A DNA stretch of 10,489 nt from an uncultured Lachnospiraceae bacterium (GCA_946633495.1 CAMPAX010000066.1:1-10489), one strand, 5' to 3'. Shown: positions 1-6,053, counted from the stretch's first letter. Notes: generated by a model from the letters alone, not told the origin. Made by a program: numbers and translations.

Positions 1-389
1 TTCAGGCGCACCATGGCGCGGCGCAATGTGGCCTCCGCCGAGTAATACTCCTGCAGGCTGCGCTTCTGCAGCATGATCTCCTTTGCTTCCTCCGCACGGG
101 CACGGGCACGCGCTGCGTTGATCTCCTCCGGACGTTCTGCCGTATTGACCAGCACAAGAACATCACCATCCTCGATCCGGACCATTCCTTCGGATACGGA
201 TGCCGAGTATTGCTTCGGATCGTCGGGGATACGATACTTCATAATCCCCGGAACCGTGGCGATCACCAGATTCCGGTGATGTGCCTGAATTCCGTAAGCC
301 CCGTCGGCCGTCGGTATGATGAGGGACACAAGATCCCCTTCGAAGAAGGGGCTGTCCGCTTCATAGATCCTGGCTTTGAAAACGTTCAT
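1..389 (-). CDS. atpC: ATP synthase epsilon subunit (partial, C-terminus off the window)
   Basis: Epsilon is the central-stalk subunit of F1. It binds gamma and the c-ring and can inhibit ATP hydrolysis. I translated this strand from the ATG at 389 and obtained 129 open codons reaching the window edge. They begin MNVFKARIYEADSPFFEGDL and continue with an N-terminal beta-sandwich containing IIPTADGAYGIQAHH. The C-terminal part is the usual helical hairpin, with NTAERPEEINAARARAR and then a Glu/Lys/Ala-rich stretch. Usual length is about 130-140 residues, so only a few codons should be missing. The start is supported by GGAGAGGA about 8 nt upstream. It is the last visible gene of the atp operon, 168 nt after atpD. 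Its ATG overlaps the TGA of a possible small ORF (ATGA), which would allow translational coupling. Family identity is solid; only the end is unseen. Confidence 0.93.
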   Translation of the reverse strand, partial: MNVFKARIYEADSPFFEGDLVSLIIPTADGAYGIQAHHRNLVIATVPGIMKYRIPDDPKQYSASVSEGMVRIEDGDVLVLVNTAERPEEINAARARARAEEAKEIMLQKRSLQEYYSAEATLRRAMVRL

Positions 390-505
390 CTGTGTATTCC
401 TCTCCTATACAGTATCCTCATCAGCTCATCGTGATCCGGTTTCCTCCACACCGTATCGATCCGGTTCATAGCAGGCTTAAGGTTTAAAGCGCATCTTTTT
501 CTCAC
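386..505 (-). CDS. Possible 39-residue basic microprotein between atpD and atpC
   Basis: A short open frame lies in the 168-nt gap between atpD and atpC. It starts at GTG 505, preceded by a near-ideal ribosome binding site (GGGGGAGGAA, 7 nt before the start). It runs 39 codons and ends at a TGA that overlaps the atpC start as ATGA, a standard coupling arrangement. The product would be very basic (starts MRKRCALNLK, ends MRILYRRGIHR), with one Cys and one Trp and no membrane segment or signal peptide. An in-frame GTG at 541 would lengthen it to 51 residues. I do not recognise the protein. A frame this short can be open by chance, and the strong binding site and coupling are the only positive evidence. 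Alternatively the gap is just an untranslated spacer. Confidence 0.35.
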   Translation of the reverse strand: MRKRCALNLKPAMNRIDTVWRKPDHDELMRILYRRGIHR

Positions 506-557
506 GCCGTTTCCTCCCCCACTGCACAGCCGCTTCCTCACGGTGTTTCGGGTATTC

Positions 558-1958
558 TTACAGCGTTTCCGCCTTCTTCACCGCATCCTCCACGGTACCT
601 ACGTTAAAGAAGGCCGCCTCCGGATATGCATCGTACTTTCCGGAAAGAAGCTCCGAGAATCCACGGATGGTCTCATGTAAAGGCACGAAGACACCCGGAT
701 TTCCGGTGAATTTTTCCGCCACGAACATGGGCTGGGACAGGAACCGGATGATCTTTCTGGCCCGGTTCACCACCTTCTTATCCTGATCGGACAGCTCTTC
801 CATACCCAGGATCGCGATGATATCCTGCAATTCGTTGTATTTCTGCAGATACTCCTGCACGGTACGGGCCACGCGATAATGCTCTTCTCCTACCACATCC
901 GCTTCCAGAATTCGGGAAGTGGATTCCAGCGGATCCACGGCGGGATAGATTCCCTGCTCCGCAATCTTTCTGCTGAGAACCGTAGTTGCATCCAGATGAG
1001 AAAATGTAGTCGCCGGTGCCGGATCCGTCAGGTCATCCGCCGGCACGTAAACCGCCTGTACCGAAGTGACTGACCCGCTGCCGGTAGATGTGATACGCTC
1101 CTGCAGCTCACCCATTTCGCTTGCCAGAGTGGGCTGATAGCCAACTGCCGACGGCATACGCCCAAGCAGTGTGGAAACCTCCGACCCTGCCTGCACAAAA
1201 CGGAAGATATTATCGATAAAGAGCAGTACATCCCGGCTCTCCATATCCCGGAAATACTCCGCCATGGTAAGCCCTGTCAGCGCCACACGCATACGGACGC
1301 CGGGAGATTCATTCATCTGTCCGAAGACCATGGCCGTTTTGTCGATGGTCCCGCTCTCCTTCATTTCATTCCAAAGATCGTTGCCCTCACGGCTCCGCTC
1401 ACCAACGCCGGTGAAAATGGAATATCCGCCGTGTTCCATGGCTACGTTATGGATCAGCTCCTGGATCAGGACGGTCTTTCCCACGCCCGCACCGCCGAAG
1501 AGGCCGATCTTTCCGCCCTTGGCATAGGGCTCCAGCAAGTCGATGACCTTGATCCCTGTCTCAAGGATCTCCACAGAGGGTTTCTGCTCGTCAAACCCCG
1601 GTGCTTTCCGGTGGATGGGCCAGCGTTCTGTCTTCTTCGGGATGGGCTTCCCACCGTCTATGGGCTGTCCCAGGACGTTAAACATACGTCCGATGGTGGC
1701 TTCTCCTACGGGAACACGGATACCGCTGCCCAGAGCCCGTACTTCCATATCCCTTGCCAGTCCTTCACTCTGGGACAAAATGATGCAGCGCACCTCATTT
1801 CCACCCAGCAGCTGGGCCACTTCCATATATCGGATCTTTCCGTTTACCTGTACCGTAAGCGCCTCTCTGAGCCGTGGCAGCTCTCCCTCCGGGAAAGCAC
1901 AGTCAACCACCGGTCCGGAGACCTGGACGATCTTACCCTTCTTCATATCACTACTCAT
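558..1958 (-). CDS. atpD: F1 ATP synthase beta subunit
   Basis: Beta is the catalytic subunit of F1, making or splitting ATP at the alpha/beta interfaces on the cytoplasmic face. The 466 residues match the family's usual length. Visible features are the N-terminal beta-barrel (KKGKIVQVSGPVVD), Walker A GGAGVGKT at residues 155-162, the catalytic Glu in GVGERSREGND (E187), Walker B LLFIDN (D249) and the nucleotide-pocket stretch SAVGYQPTLASEMG. The C-terminal DELSEED region reads EELSDQDK (387-394). No key residue is missing, so the enzyme should be active. The ATG at 1958 overlaps the end of atpG by 8 nt. An in-frame ATG at 1946 (MKKGKIVQ) is an alternative, because the AAGGG motif sits directly against the first ATG but 12 nt from the second. 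TAA stop at 558. Confidence 0.98.
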   Translation of the reverse strand: MSSDMKKGKIVQVSGPVVDCAFPEGELPRLREALTVQVNGKIRYMEVAQLLGGNEVRCIILSQSEGLARDMEVRALGSGIRVPVGEATIGRMFNVLGQPIDGGKPIPKKTERWPIHRKAPGFDEQKPSVEILETGIKVIDLLEPYAKGGKIGLFGGAGVGKTVLIQELIHNVAMEHGGYSIFTGVGERSREGNDLWNEMKESGTIDKTAMVFGQMNESPGVRMRVALTGLTMAEYFRDMESRDVLLFIDNIFRFVQAGSEVSTLLGRMPSAVGYQPTLASEMGELQERITSTGSGSVTSVQAVYVPADDLTDPAPATTFSHLDATTVLSRKIAEQGIYPAVDPLESTSRILEADVVGEEHYRVARTVQEYLQKYNELQDIIAILGMEELSDQDKKVVNRARKIIRFLSQPMFVAEKFTGNPGVFVPLHETIRGFSELLSGKYDAYPEAAFFNVGTVEDAVKKAETL

Positions 1959-2874
1959 CCCTTCTCATTTGTTCCGCTCTCTGCCGTTCACGTTTCTTCC
2001 GCTGGGCCTTGGCGCCTGCCGCCACCTCCGTGATCTCCTGGGTGATGGCCGCCTGCCGCACCCGGTTATATTCCACGGACAAAGTCCCCAGCAGCTCGTC
2101 CGCATTGTCATTTGCGGATTTCATGGCGTTCATTCGGGCGCTCTGTTCACTGCAGAAGCTCTCCACCAGCGCGCCGTAGATGTACCCGGCGATATAACTC
2201 GGAACGATGTTCTCCAGAGCTGCGGTAACATTCGGAACAAATTCATATTCTTTCCGATATTCGCCTTCCACTTCCTCTTTCTTTCCGAACCGTCCGCGCT
2301 CGAAAGGCAGCAGCTGGACCTTCCGGACCATGGCCAGTCCGCCCTTCTCCATTCGGCTGAAAATGATCCGGATCTCATCACATTTTCCCGTATTATACAG
2401 ATTCAAAAGTACATTGCTGATCTCCCTCGCCCGCCGGAATGTGGGATTCTGGGCGGTATAAAGGAACGACCGCTCGATGGGGATATTTCGCCGCATAAAA
2501 TACTGCCGGCCGTACTCCCCCACCACGTAAAGCAGGACTTTCTTGTGCCTGCGGATCTCTTCCTCCGCCTGCTTCAGCACGTTGTGATTATACGCACCCG
2601 CCAGACCCTTATCCGCCGTGATAACAAGATAGGTGTAGGTTTCCGCCGGCTTCCGTCCGGTCTCCGGGTAGAAATAATGGCTGTTCACGTCATCCCGCCG
2701 CTGGAAGATCCGCTTCATTTCCGACTCCTGCAGTCGGAAATAAGGAAGCGTCTTCTCAAGCTCCGCCCTCGCCTTCGTCAGCTTTGTGGAAGCTATGAGA
2801 TACATGGCGTTGGTGATCTTCTGCGTATTCCGTACGCTCTCGATTCGGTTTTTGATTTCCTTTGTATTCGCCAT
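1951..2874 (-). CDS. atpG: F1 ATP synthase gamma subunit with basic C-terminal tail
   Basis: Gamma is the rotor shaft that turns inside alpha3beta3 and couples the c-ring to catalysis. The N-terminal helix MANTKEIKNRIESVRNTQKI and the C-terminal helix with RQAAITQEITEVAAGA are the two conserved family signatures. The Rossmann-like middle domain (TYLVITADKGLAGAYN) is also clear. At 307 residues it exceeds the usual 285-290, because about 20 highly charged residues (KAQRKKRERQRAEQMRRDE) follow the point where most family members end. The ATG at 2874 gives the canonical start, but its binding site is weak (CGGA about 6 nt upstream). The gene follows atpA after 130 nt and overlaps atpD by 8 nt, consistent with coupled translation. 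The function is certain; the role of the tail is unknown. Confidence 0.97.
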   Translation of the reverse strand: MANTKEIKNRIESVRNTQKITNAMYLIASTKLTKARAELEKTLPYFRLQESEMKRIFQRRDDVNSHYFYPETGRKPAETYTYLVITADKGLAGAYNHNVLKQAEEEIRRHKKVLLYVVGEYGRQYFMRRNIPIERSFLYTAQNPTFRRAREISNVLLNLYNTGKCDEIRIIFSRMEKGGLAMVRKVQLLPFERGRFGKKEEVEGEYRKEYEFVPNVTAALENIVPSYIAGYIYGALVESFCSEQSARMNAMKSANDNADELLGTLSVEYNRVRQAAITQEITEVAAGAKAQRKKRERQRAEQMRRDE

Positions 2875-3004
2875 AATTTTCCGTTTCTTCCATACAGGTA
2901 CAACGAATCATGATTACCAGGCACTGCCTTACGGGCATCTTTTCTTCCGCCTCAGTCAGCAGCCGGGAAATGCCCTTCCCCTGCACCTTACCATCAGGAC
3001 AGCA
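2875..3004 (-). other. atpA-atpG spacer with an out-of-frame ORF running into atpG
   Basis: This 130-nt spacer is longer than typical intra-operon gaps. A frame that opens with GTG at 2986 runs 76 codons to 2756. It crosses the atpG start and ends inside atpG in another frame. It has no convincing ribosome binding site and no recognisable product, so I do not call it a gene. A weak 5-bp stem (GGGAA/TTCCC) lies near the middle. I see no promoter or terminator here. Confidence 0.3.
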
Positions 3005-4789
3005 TTACTTTGCTAAATATGCCTCCGCGAATTTTTCCGCCACGCGGATGATCTCTTCCTTCACATCATCCTGCAGCGTACCGGAGGACTCGATCCCGTC
3101 GCAGAGCCCGGCTTCCTCCGTCCGAAAATAATCCAGGAGCCGCGCGCGGTAGGTCAGCAGTTCCTCCGTGGGGATCTGTTCCATGGTGTGAGCCGTGGCT
3201 GCCACCAGGATGATCACCTGCTCATACATTTTAAAGGGCGCACCCTGCGGCTGCCGGAGCAGCTGCATCAGGCCCTGCCCGTACTGGAGCTGCCTTTTTG
3301 TGGTTTCATCCAGATCACTGGAAAACTGCGTAAAAACTTCCATCTCGCGGTACTGCGCCAGATCCAGCCGGATTCCTCCGGCGGCTTTTTTCATGGCTTT
3401 TTTCTGCGCCGCGCCACCCACACGGGATACGGATAGACCTACATTTACGGCAGGCCGCTGTCCGGCAAAGAACAGATCGCTTTCCAGGAAGATCTGCCCG
3501 TCCGTGATGGAAATGATATTCGTCGGGATATACGCCGACACATCGCCGGCCTGGGTCTCCACGATGGGAAGTGCCGTCATGGAACCGCCGCCCTTTCTTG
3601 CCGAGAGGTGCGCCGACCGCTCCAGAAGGCGGGAATGCAGGTAGAATACATCGCCGGGGTAGGCCTCCCGCCCGGGGGAACGCTCCAGCAGCAGAGACAA
3701 CGCGCGATAGGCGATTGCATGCTTCGACAGATCATCATATACGATCAGCACGTCCTTGCCGTTCTGCATGAAATATTCACCCAATGCAGTTCCGGCGTAG
3801 GGTGCGATATACTGAAGCGGTGCCGGATCACTGGCTGTTGCAGACACAACGATGGTATAGTCCATCGCTTTATGCTTCTTCAGGGTATTTACCAAATGTG
3901 CCACCGAGCTTGCTTTCTGTCCGATGGCCACGTAGATACAGATCACTCCATTTCCCTTCTGGTTCAGGATCGTATCCATGGCGATGGAGGTTTTACCTGT
4001 CTGGCGGTCACCGATGATCAGCTCACGCTGTCCGCGACCGATGGGGAACATGGAATCTATGGAAAGCAGTCCGGTACTCATGGGTTCGCACACCGGCTGA
4101 CGGTCAATGATCCCAGGAGCGGGACTTTCGATCTCCCGATAGTCTTCCGCCGGAATCTCGCCAAGTCCGTCGATGGGGCTGCCCAGGGCATCCACCACGC
4201 GGCCGAGATATGCCTCACTCACCGGAATTCCGGCCGTCCGCTTCGTTCGCCGTACGATACTTCCCTCAGAGATCTCTTCATCATCTCCAAACAGCACGAT
4301 TCCGATCTCACCCTTCCTGAGATCCTGAACCATACCGCGGACTCCGGACTCAAAAAGCACGATCTCTCCGTAAACCACGGATTCCAGACCCGTGGCGATG
4401 ACGATGCCGTCACCGACACTCCGAACCCGTCCTTCCTGCACCGGAATCGCTTCCAGTGTCCAGCTGTCCAAAGACGATTTGATGAGAGAGATCAGATTCT
4501 TCGTCTGATTCTTCCTGCCCAGCTTTGCCTGATTGATCTCATCGACCCGGTCCTTCAGCTGCTGCAGTCTCCCTTCAGGTGTCCAGTTATAAACCTCTCC
4601 CTCAAAATGAAGGCGGAAGCCGGATTTCAGGGTTTCATCCTTCACCCACTCCAGTTCCACCGAAGTTTCGTATTTTTTCTCCAGAAATGCTTCAAAGCGG
4701 ACTTTCTGCTCCGGACTCGGAGCCACTCCGGAATAAAGCCGAGCCTTTTTCGGGGGCTCGATTCCCGGAGCTTTCTTAGGATTCTCCAT
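3005..4789 (-). CDS. atpA: Delta C-terminal domain / alpha subunit fusion of ATP synthase
   Basis: Alpha forms the alpha3beta3 hexamer and holds the non-catalytic nucleotide sites. The protein is 594 residues against about 500-510 for the family. Residues from about 95 on are ordinary alpha: the barrel with SVGDGIVIATGLE, Walker A GDRQTGKT (260-267), VYDDLSKHAIAYR, SPGREAYPGDVFYLHSRLLE, and the arginine finger in SVSRVGGAAQ (R456). Residues 18-86 instead resemble the C-terminal domain of delta (AtpH): a helix ending FLEKKYETSVELEW, then KSGFRLHFEGEVYNWTPEGR, then LQQLKDRVDEI. This follows the delta pattern of a short helix, a beta hairpin with a Gly-containing turn, and a final RLxxL helix. 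I chose ATG 4789 over the in-frame GTG at 4798 because AGGAG lies 8 nt before the ATG and abuts the GTG. The gene overlaps atpF by 14 nt, leaving no room for atpH. Confidence 0.95.
   Translation of the reverse strand: MENPKKAPGIEPPKKARLYSGVAPSPEQKVRFEAFLEKKYETSVELEWVKDETLKSGFRLHFEGEVYNWTPEGRLQQLKDRVDEINQAKLGRKNQTKNLISLIKSSLDSWTLEAIPVQEGRVRSVGDGIVIATGLESVVYGEIVLFESGVRGMVQDLRKGEIGIVLFGDDEEISEGSIVRRTKRTAGIPVSEAYLGRVVDALGSPIDGLGEIPAEDYREIESPAPGIIDRQPVCEPMSTGLLSIDSMFPIGRGQRELIIGDRQTGKTSIAMDTILNQKGNGVICIYVAIGQKASSVAHLVNTLKKHKAMDYTIVVSATASDPAPLQYIAPYAGTALGEYFMQNGKDVLIVYDDLSKHAIAYRALSLLLERSPGREAYPGDVFYLHSRLLERSAHLSARKGGGSMTALPIVETQAGDVSAYIPTNIISITDGQIFLESDLFFAGQRPAVNVGLSVSRVGGAAQKKAMKKAAGGIRLDLAQYREMEVFTQFSSDLDETTKRQLQYGQGLMQLLRQPQGAPFKMYEQVIILVAATAHTMEQIPTEELLTYRARLLDYFRTEEAGLCDGIESSGTLQDDVKEEIIRVAEKFAEAYLAK
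4532..4738 (-). other. Delta (OSCP-like) C-terminal domain segment within atpA
   Basis: This segment encodes residues about 18-86 of the AtpA fusion. Laid beside E. coli delta from memory, it keeps the spacing of the C-terminal domain: a helix ending in (E)K(K/R), then a VxLxxxxDxxxxxGxxxx strand-turn, then a basic/hydroxyl turn leading into GRLxxLxxxV. A linker of about 8-10 polar residues (AKLGRKNQTK) joins it to the alpha N-terminal helix (NLISLIKSSL). In the normal enzyme this delta domain contacts the C-termini of the b dimer. Domain assignment is by eye and not verified by a profile search. Confidence 0.75.
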
Positions 4790-5279
4790 CCGGAACACTC
4801 CTTTCCGCTGCCTCTAAAAATGCATCGTAGGTTGTGGATACATCCTCGGAGAGAAGGATCTTCTCTGCCGCCTTCTCCACCATTTCCGTGATCTCCTTGC
4901 GGGCACCGTCTACGATCTGTTCGCGTACGGCTTTGGCTTCGTCCCTCGCGTCCGTCACAATCTTGCGGGCATCCTCCTCCGCTTCCTTCTCGCGGGTGCG
5001 GCGATACTGCTCCATCTCCTCAGCCGCAGTCTTCTTCTTCGAAGCAATCTCCTGTTCCGCTGCTGCAAGGAGTCCCTCATATTCACTTTTTGCATCCATT
5101 GCCTTCTGAAGAACTTCATCTGCTGTGTCCTGACGGATCCGGTACTCTTCTTCCCGCTTCGTCATAAAGTTCTTCACCGGCTTATACAGCAGAAAATAGA
5201 GTCCGGCAAAAAGAAGCGTAAAATTCAGAAGATGTAAGCAGATCTGCTGAAAATCTATGTTAAGTGGAATTCCGCTCAT
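4776..5279 (-). CDS. atpF: ATP synthase subunit b
   Basis: Subunit b is the peripheral-stalk (stator) subunit. It anchors in the membrane beside subunit a and reaches up F1 as a dimeric coiled coil. The protein has 167 residues, a normal length. A short N-terminus is followed by one membrane segment (about residues 12-32, LHLLNFTLLFAGLYFLLYKP). The rest is a long, highly charged Ala/Glu/Lys/Arg-rich helix with no Pro or Gly breaks until near the end. The start is supported by GGGAGG 8 nt before the ATG. It lies 319 nt behind atpE, across a repeat-rich gap, and overlaps atpA by 14 nt. There is no b-delta fusion as in mycobacteria: the protein ends about where ordinary b ends. Its C-terminus would meet the delta-like domain on alpha. 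Confidence 0.96.
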   Translation of the reverse strand: MSGIPLNIDFQQICLHLLNFTLLFAGLYFLLYKPVKNFMTKREEEYRIRQDTADEVLQKAMDAKSEYEGLLAAAEQEIASKKKTAAEEMEQYRRTREKEAEEDARKIVTDARDEAKAVREQIVDGARKEITEMVEKAAEKILLSEDVSTTYDAFLEAAERSVPDGES

Positions 5280-5328
5280 TTCCTGTTCCTCCCTAAAGAA
5301 TTGGTGAGATGTTGTCCCCGGCTCCCCA

Positions 5329-5419
5329 TGTGATGAGATGACCGGATCACTCCGCTGCTTCGCAGCTCTCGTGATCCTGACAACATTCGGGTTCCCGCGC
5401 TTTGCGCTTCACCCTCATG
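5329..5419. repeat. 91-bp direct repeat, copy 1
   Basis: It begins TGTGATGAGATGACCGG and ends CTTCACCCTCATG. It matches copy 2 at 89 of 91 positions. It contains a dyad GGATCAC (5344-5350) / GTGATCC (5371-5377) that encloses a second stem GCTGC-TTC-GCAGC, and a GCGC-TTT-GCGC stem near 5397-5407. The nested palindromes resemble REP/MITE-type extragenic elements. The flanking ATGTTGTC motif occurs at 5309 and again at 5523. Confidence 0.92.
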
Positions 5420-5434
5420 GGGGCCTAATTCCCC

Positions 5435-5525
5435 TGTGATGAGATGACCGGATCACTTCGCTGCTTCGCAGCTCTCGTGATCCTGACAACATTCGGGTTC
5501 CCGCGCTTCGCGCTTCACCCTCATG
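5435..5525. repeat. 91-bp direct repeat, copy 2
   Basis: This second copy is offset 106 bp from copy 1. It differs only by C to T in CACTCCGCTG versus CACTTCGCTG and by T to C in GCGCTTTGCGC versus GCGCTTCGCGC. The outer dyad GGATCAC/GTGATCC and the inner GCTGC/GCAGC stem are intact, and the second difference keeps the GCGC/GCGC stem. This near-identity implies recent duplication or ongoing homogenisation. Confidence 0.92.
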
Positions 5526-5542
5526 TTGTCTTGGTCCATAAG

Positions 5543-5580
5543 GTCGAATGGCTTAGCCGGCGAGCCGGCAGCCATTCGAC
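5543..5580 (-). other. Strong compound hairpin downstream of atpE
   Basis: In the transcript an 11-bp stem (5543-5553 with 5570-5580, GTCGAATGGCT/AGCCATTCGAC) is topped, after a 2-nt bulge, by a 5-bp GCCGG/CCGGC stem with a 4-nt loop. It begins 19 nt past the atpE stop. The bases that follow (CTTATGGACC) are not a U-run, so it is unlikely to be an intrinsic terminator. A role in protecting or processing the atpBE part of the mRNA, where extra c subunit is needed, is inference. Confidence 0.7.
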
Positions 5581-5590
5581 TTTATGTCCC

Positions 5591-5605
5591 TCATCTCATC
5601 ACATG
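5591..5605 (-). repeat. 15-bp inverted repeat overlapping the atpE stop codon
   Basis: CATGTGATGAGATGA on the minus strand holds the last Met codon and TGA of atpE. The identical 15 bp occurs on the plus strand at 5327-5341 at the start of repeat copy 1, and 13 of its bases recur at copy 2 (5435-5447). The arms could pair in the mRNA and enclose the whole intergenic element, as the termini of a small mobile element would. Confidence 0.7.
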
Positions 5606-6036
5606 ACGAAGATGATTAGGATTGCAACGATCAGGGCGTAAATGATGGCGGTCTCGATGAAGACCAGACCAAGCATGAGCGTTGTCCGGATGCTTCCTTC
5701 CGCTTCCGGCTGACGAGAGATTCCCTCTGCTGACTTCGCAATGGCGATACCCATGGCTACTGCGCCGGCTGCTGCCGCAAGTCCGACTGCTATGGCTGCC
5801 GCCAGAGCCTTGGAACCTGTATCCTCAGCGGGTGCCGTCTCCTCCACTGCCACTGCGTCATTCAATCTGATTCCGCTATTTGTATCTGCCACGGTCTTTG
5901 AGACCGATGTCTCCGCTGCCTTTGCTTTATTCTCCTTCGCCTGCACGATGGACGGCCCTGCCAGGACCACACCCAGCATCAGAACGATGGCCACCCCCAG
6001 TCCGATGATCAGTTTCTTCAGAGTTGCTTGCTTCAT
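5599..6036 (-). CDS. atpE: ATP synthase subunit c precursor with signal peptide
   Basis: Subunit c forms the ion-translocating rotor ring. Residues about 76-145 are a normal c hairpin: helix 1, the polar loop ISRQPEAEG (RQPE at 108-111), and helix 2 with the ion-binding Glu at E128 (LVFIETAIIY). Ahead of it lie about 75 extra residues. The first part is a signal peptide (TLKKLIIGLGVAIVLMLGVV, likely cut after VQA, residue 33). The second is an Ala/Glu/Thr-rich linker ending near EDTGSKA. The usual length is 70-90 residues; this protein has 145. I chose ATG 6036 because GGGAGG sits 7 nt upstream; the in-frame ATG at 6051 lies before that binding site. Helix 1 has Ala at four of the five Gly positions. 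The site has Thr129 and Tyr133 but Met95 where Na+-type c subunits have Gln, so the coupling ion is uncertain. Confidence 0.95.
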   Translation of the reverse strand: MKQATLKKLIIGLGVAIVLMLGVVLAGPSIVQAKENKAKAAETSVSKTVADTNSGIRLNDAVAVEETAPAEDTGSKALAAAIAVGLAAAAGAVAMGIAIAKSAEGISRQPEAEGSIRTTLMLGLVFIETAIIYALIVAILIIFVM

Positions 6037-6053
6037 AATAAATCCTCCCATGT

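Larger units (their letters stand above)
5280..5598. other. Repeat-filled atpE-atpF intergenic region
   Basis: This 319-bp gap inside the operon contains no convincing gene. It is almost wholly made of repeats: two 91-bp direct copies (period 106 bp, 15-bp spacer GGGGCCTAATTCCCC), each with internal dyads, plus a strong compound hairpin next to atpE. A 15-bp end sequence recurs inverted across the atpE stop codon. The only open frames are short and lie within the repeats. I see no clear promoter for atpF, so the operon probably reads through. Confidence 0.8.

Noticed and set aside
1543..2913. 456-codon plus-strand open frame
   Set aside because: It is antisense to atpD and atpG, whose products are unmistakable. 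Its own translation resembles no family and has no binding site.
4776..4798. Sequencing frameshift that hides a separate delta gene
   Set aside because: The atpF end and the fusion start each have intact frames and normal signals, and there are no bases left that could encode the missing delta N-terminal domain.
3608..4891. 427-codon plus-strand open frame
   Set aside because: It is antisense to atpA and the end of atpF; a by-product of codon bias in the real genes.
5329..5525. Two-unit CRISPR-like array
   Set aside because: The units are 91 bp, far too long for CRISPR repeats, with only one 15-bp spacer and no cas genes.
5543..5580. Intrinsic terminator behind atpE
   Set aside because: The stem is strong but is followed by CTTATGGACC, not a U-run, and the operon continues in the same direction.
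5444..5641. 65-codon plus-strand frame across repeat copy 2
   Set aside because: It is formed by the repeat and the reverse of atpE, and the same start also reads in copy 1 with a different end. No binding site; a repeat-derived artefact.
6037..6051. Upstream ATG of atpE at 6051
   Set aside because: The GGGAGG binding site lies after this ATG and 7 nt before the ATG at 6036, so only the latter fits.
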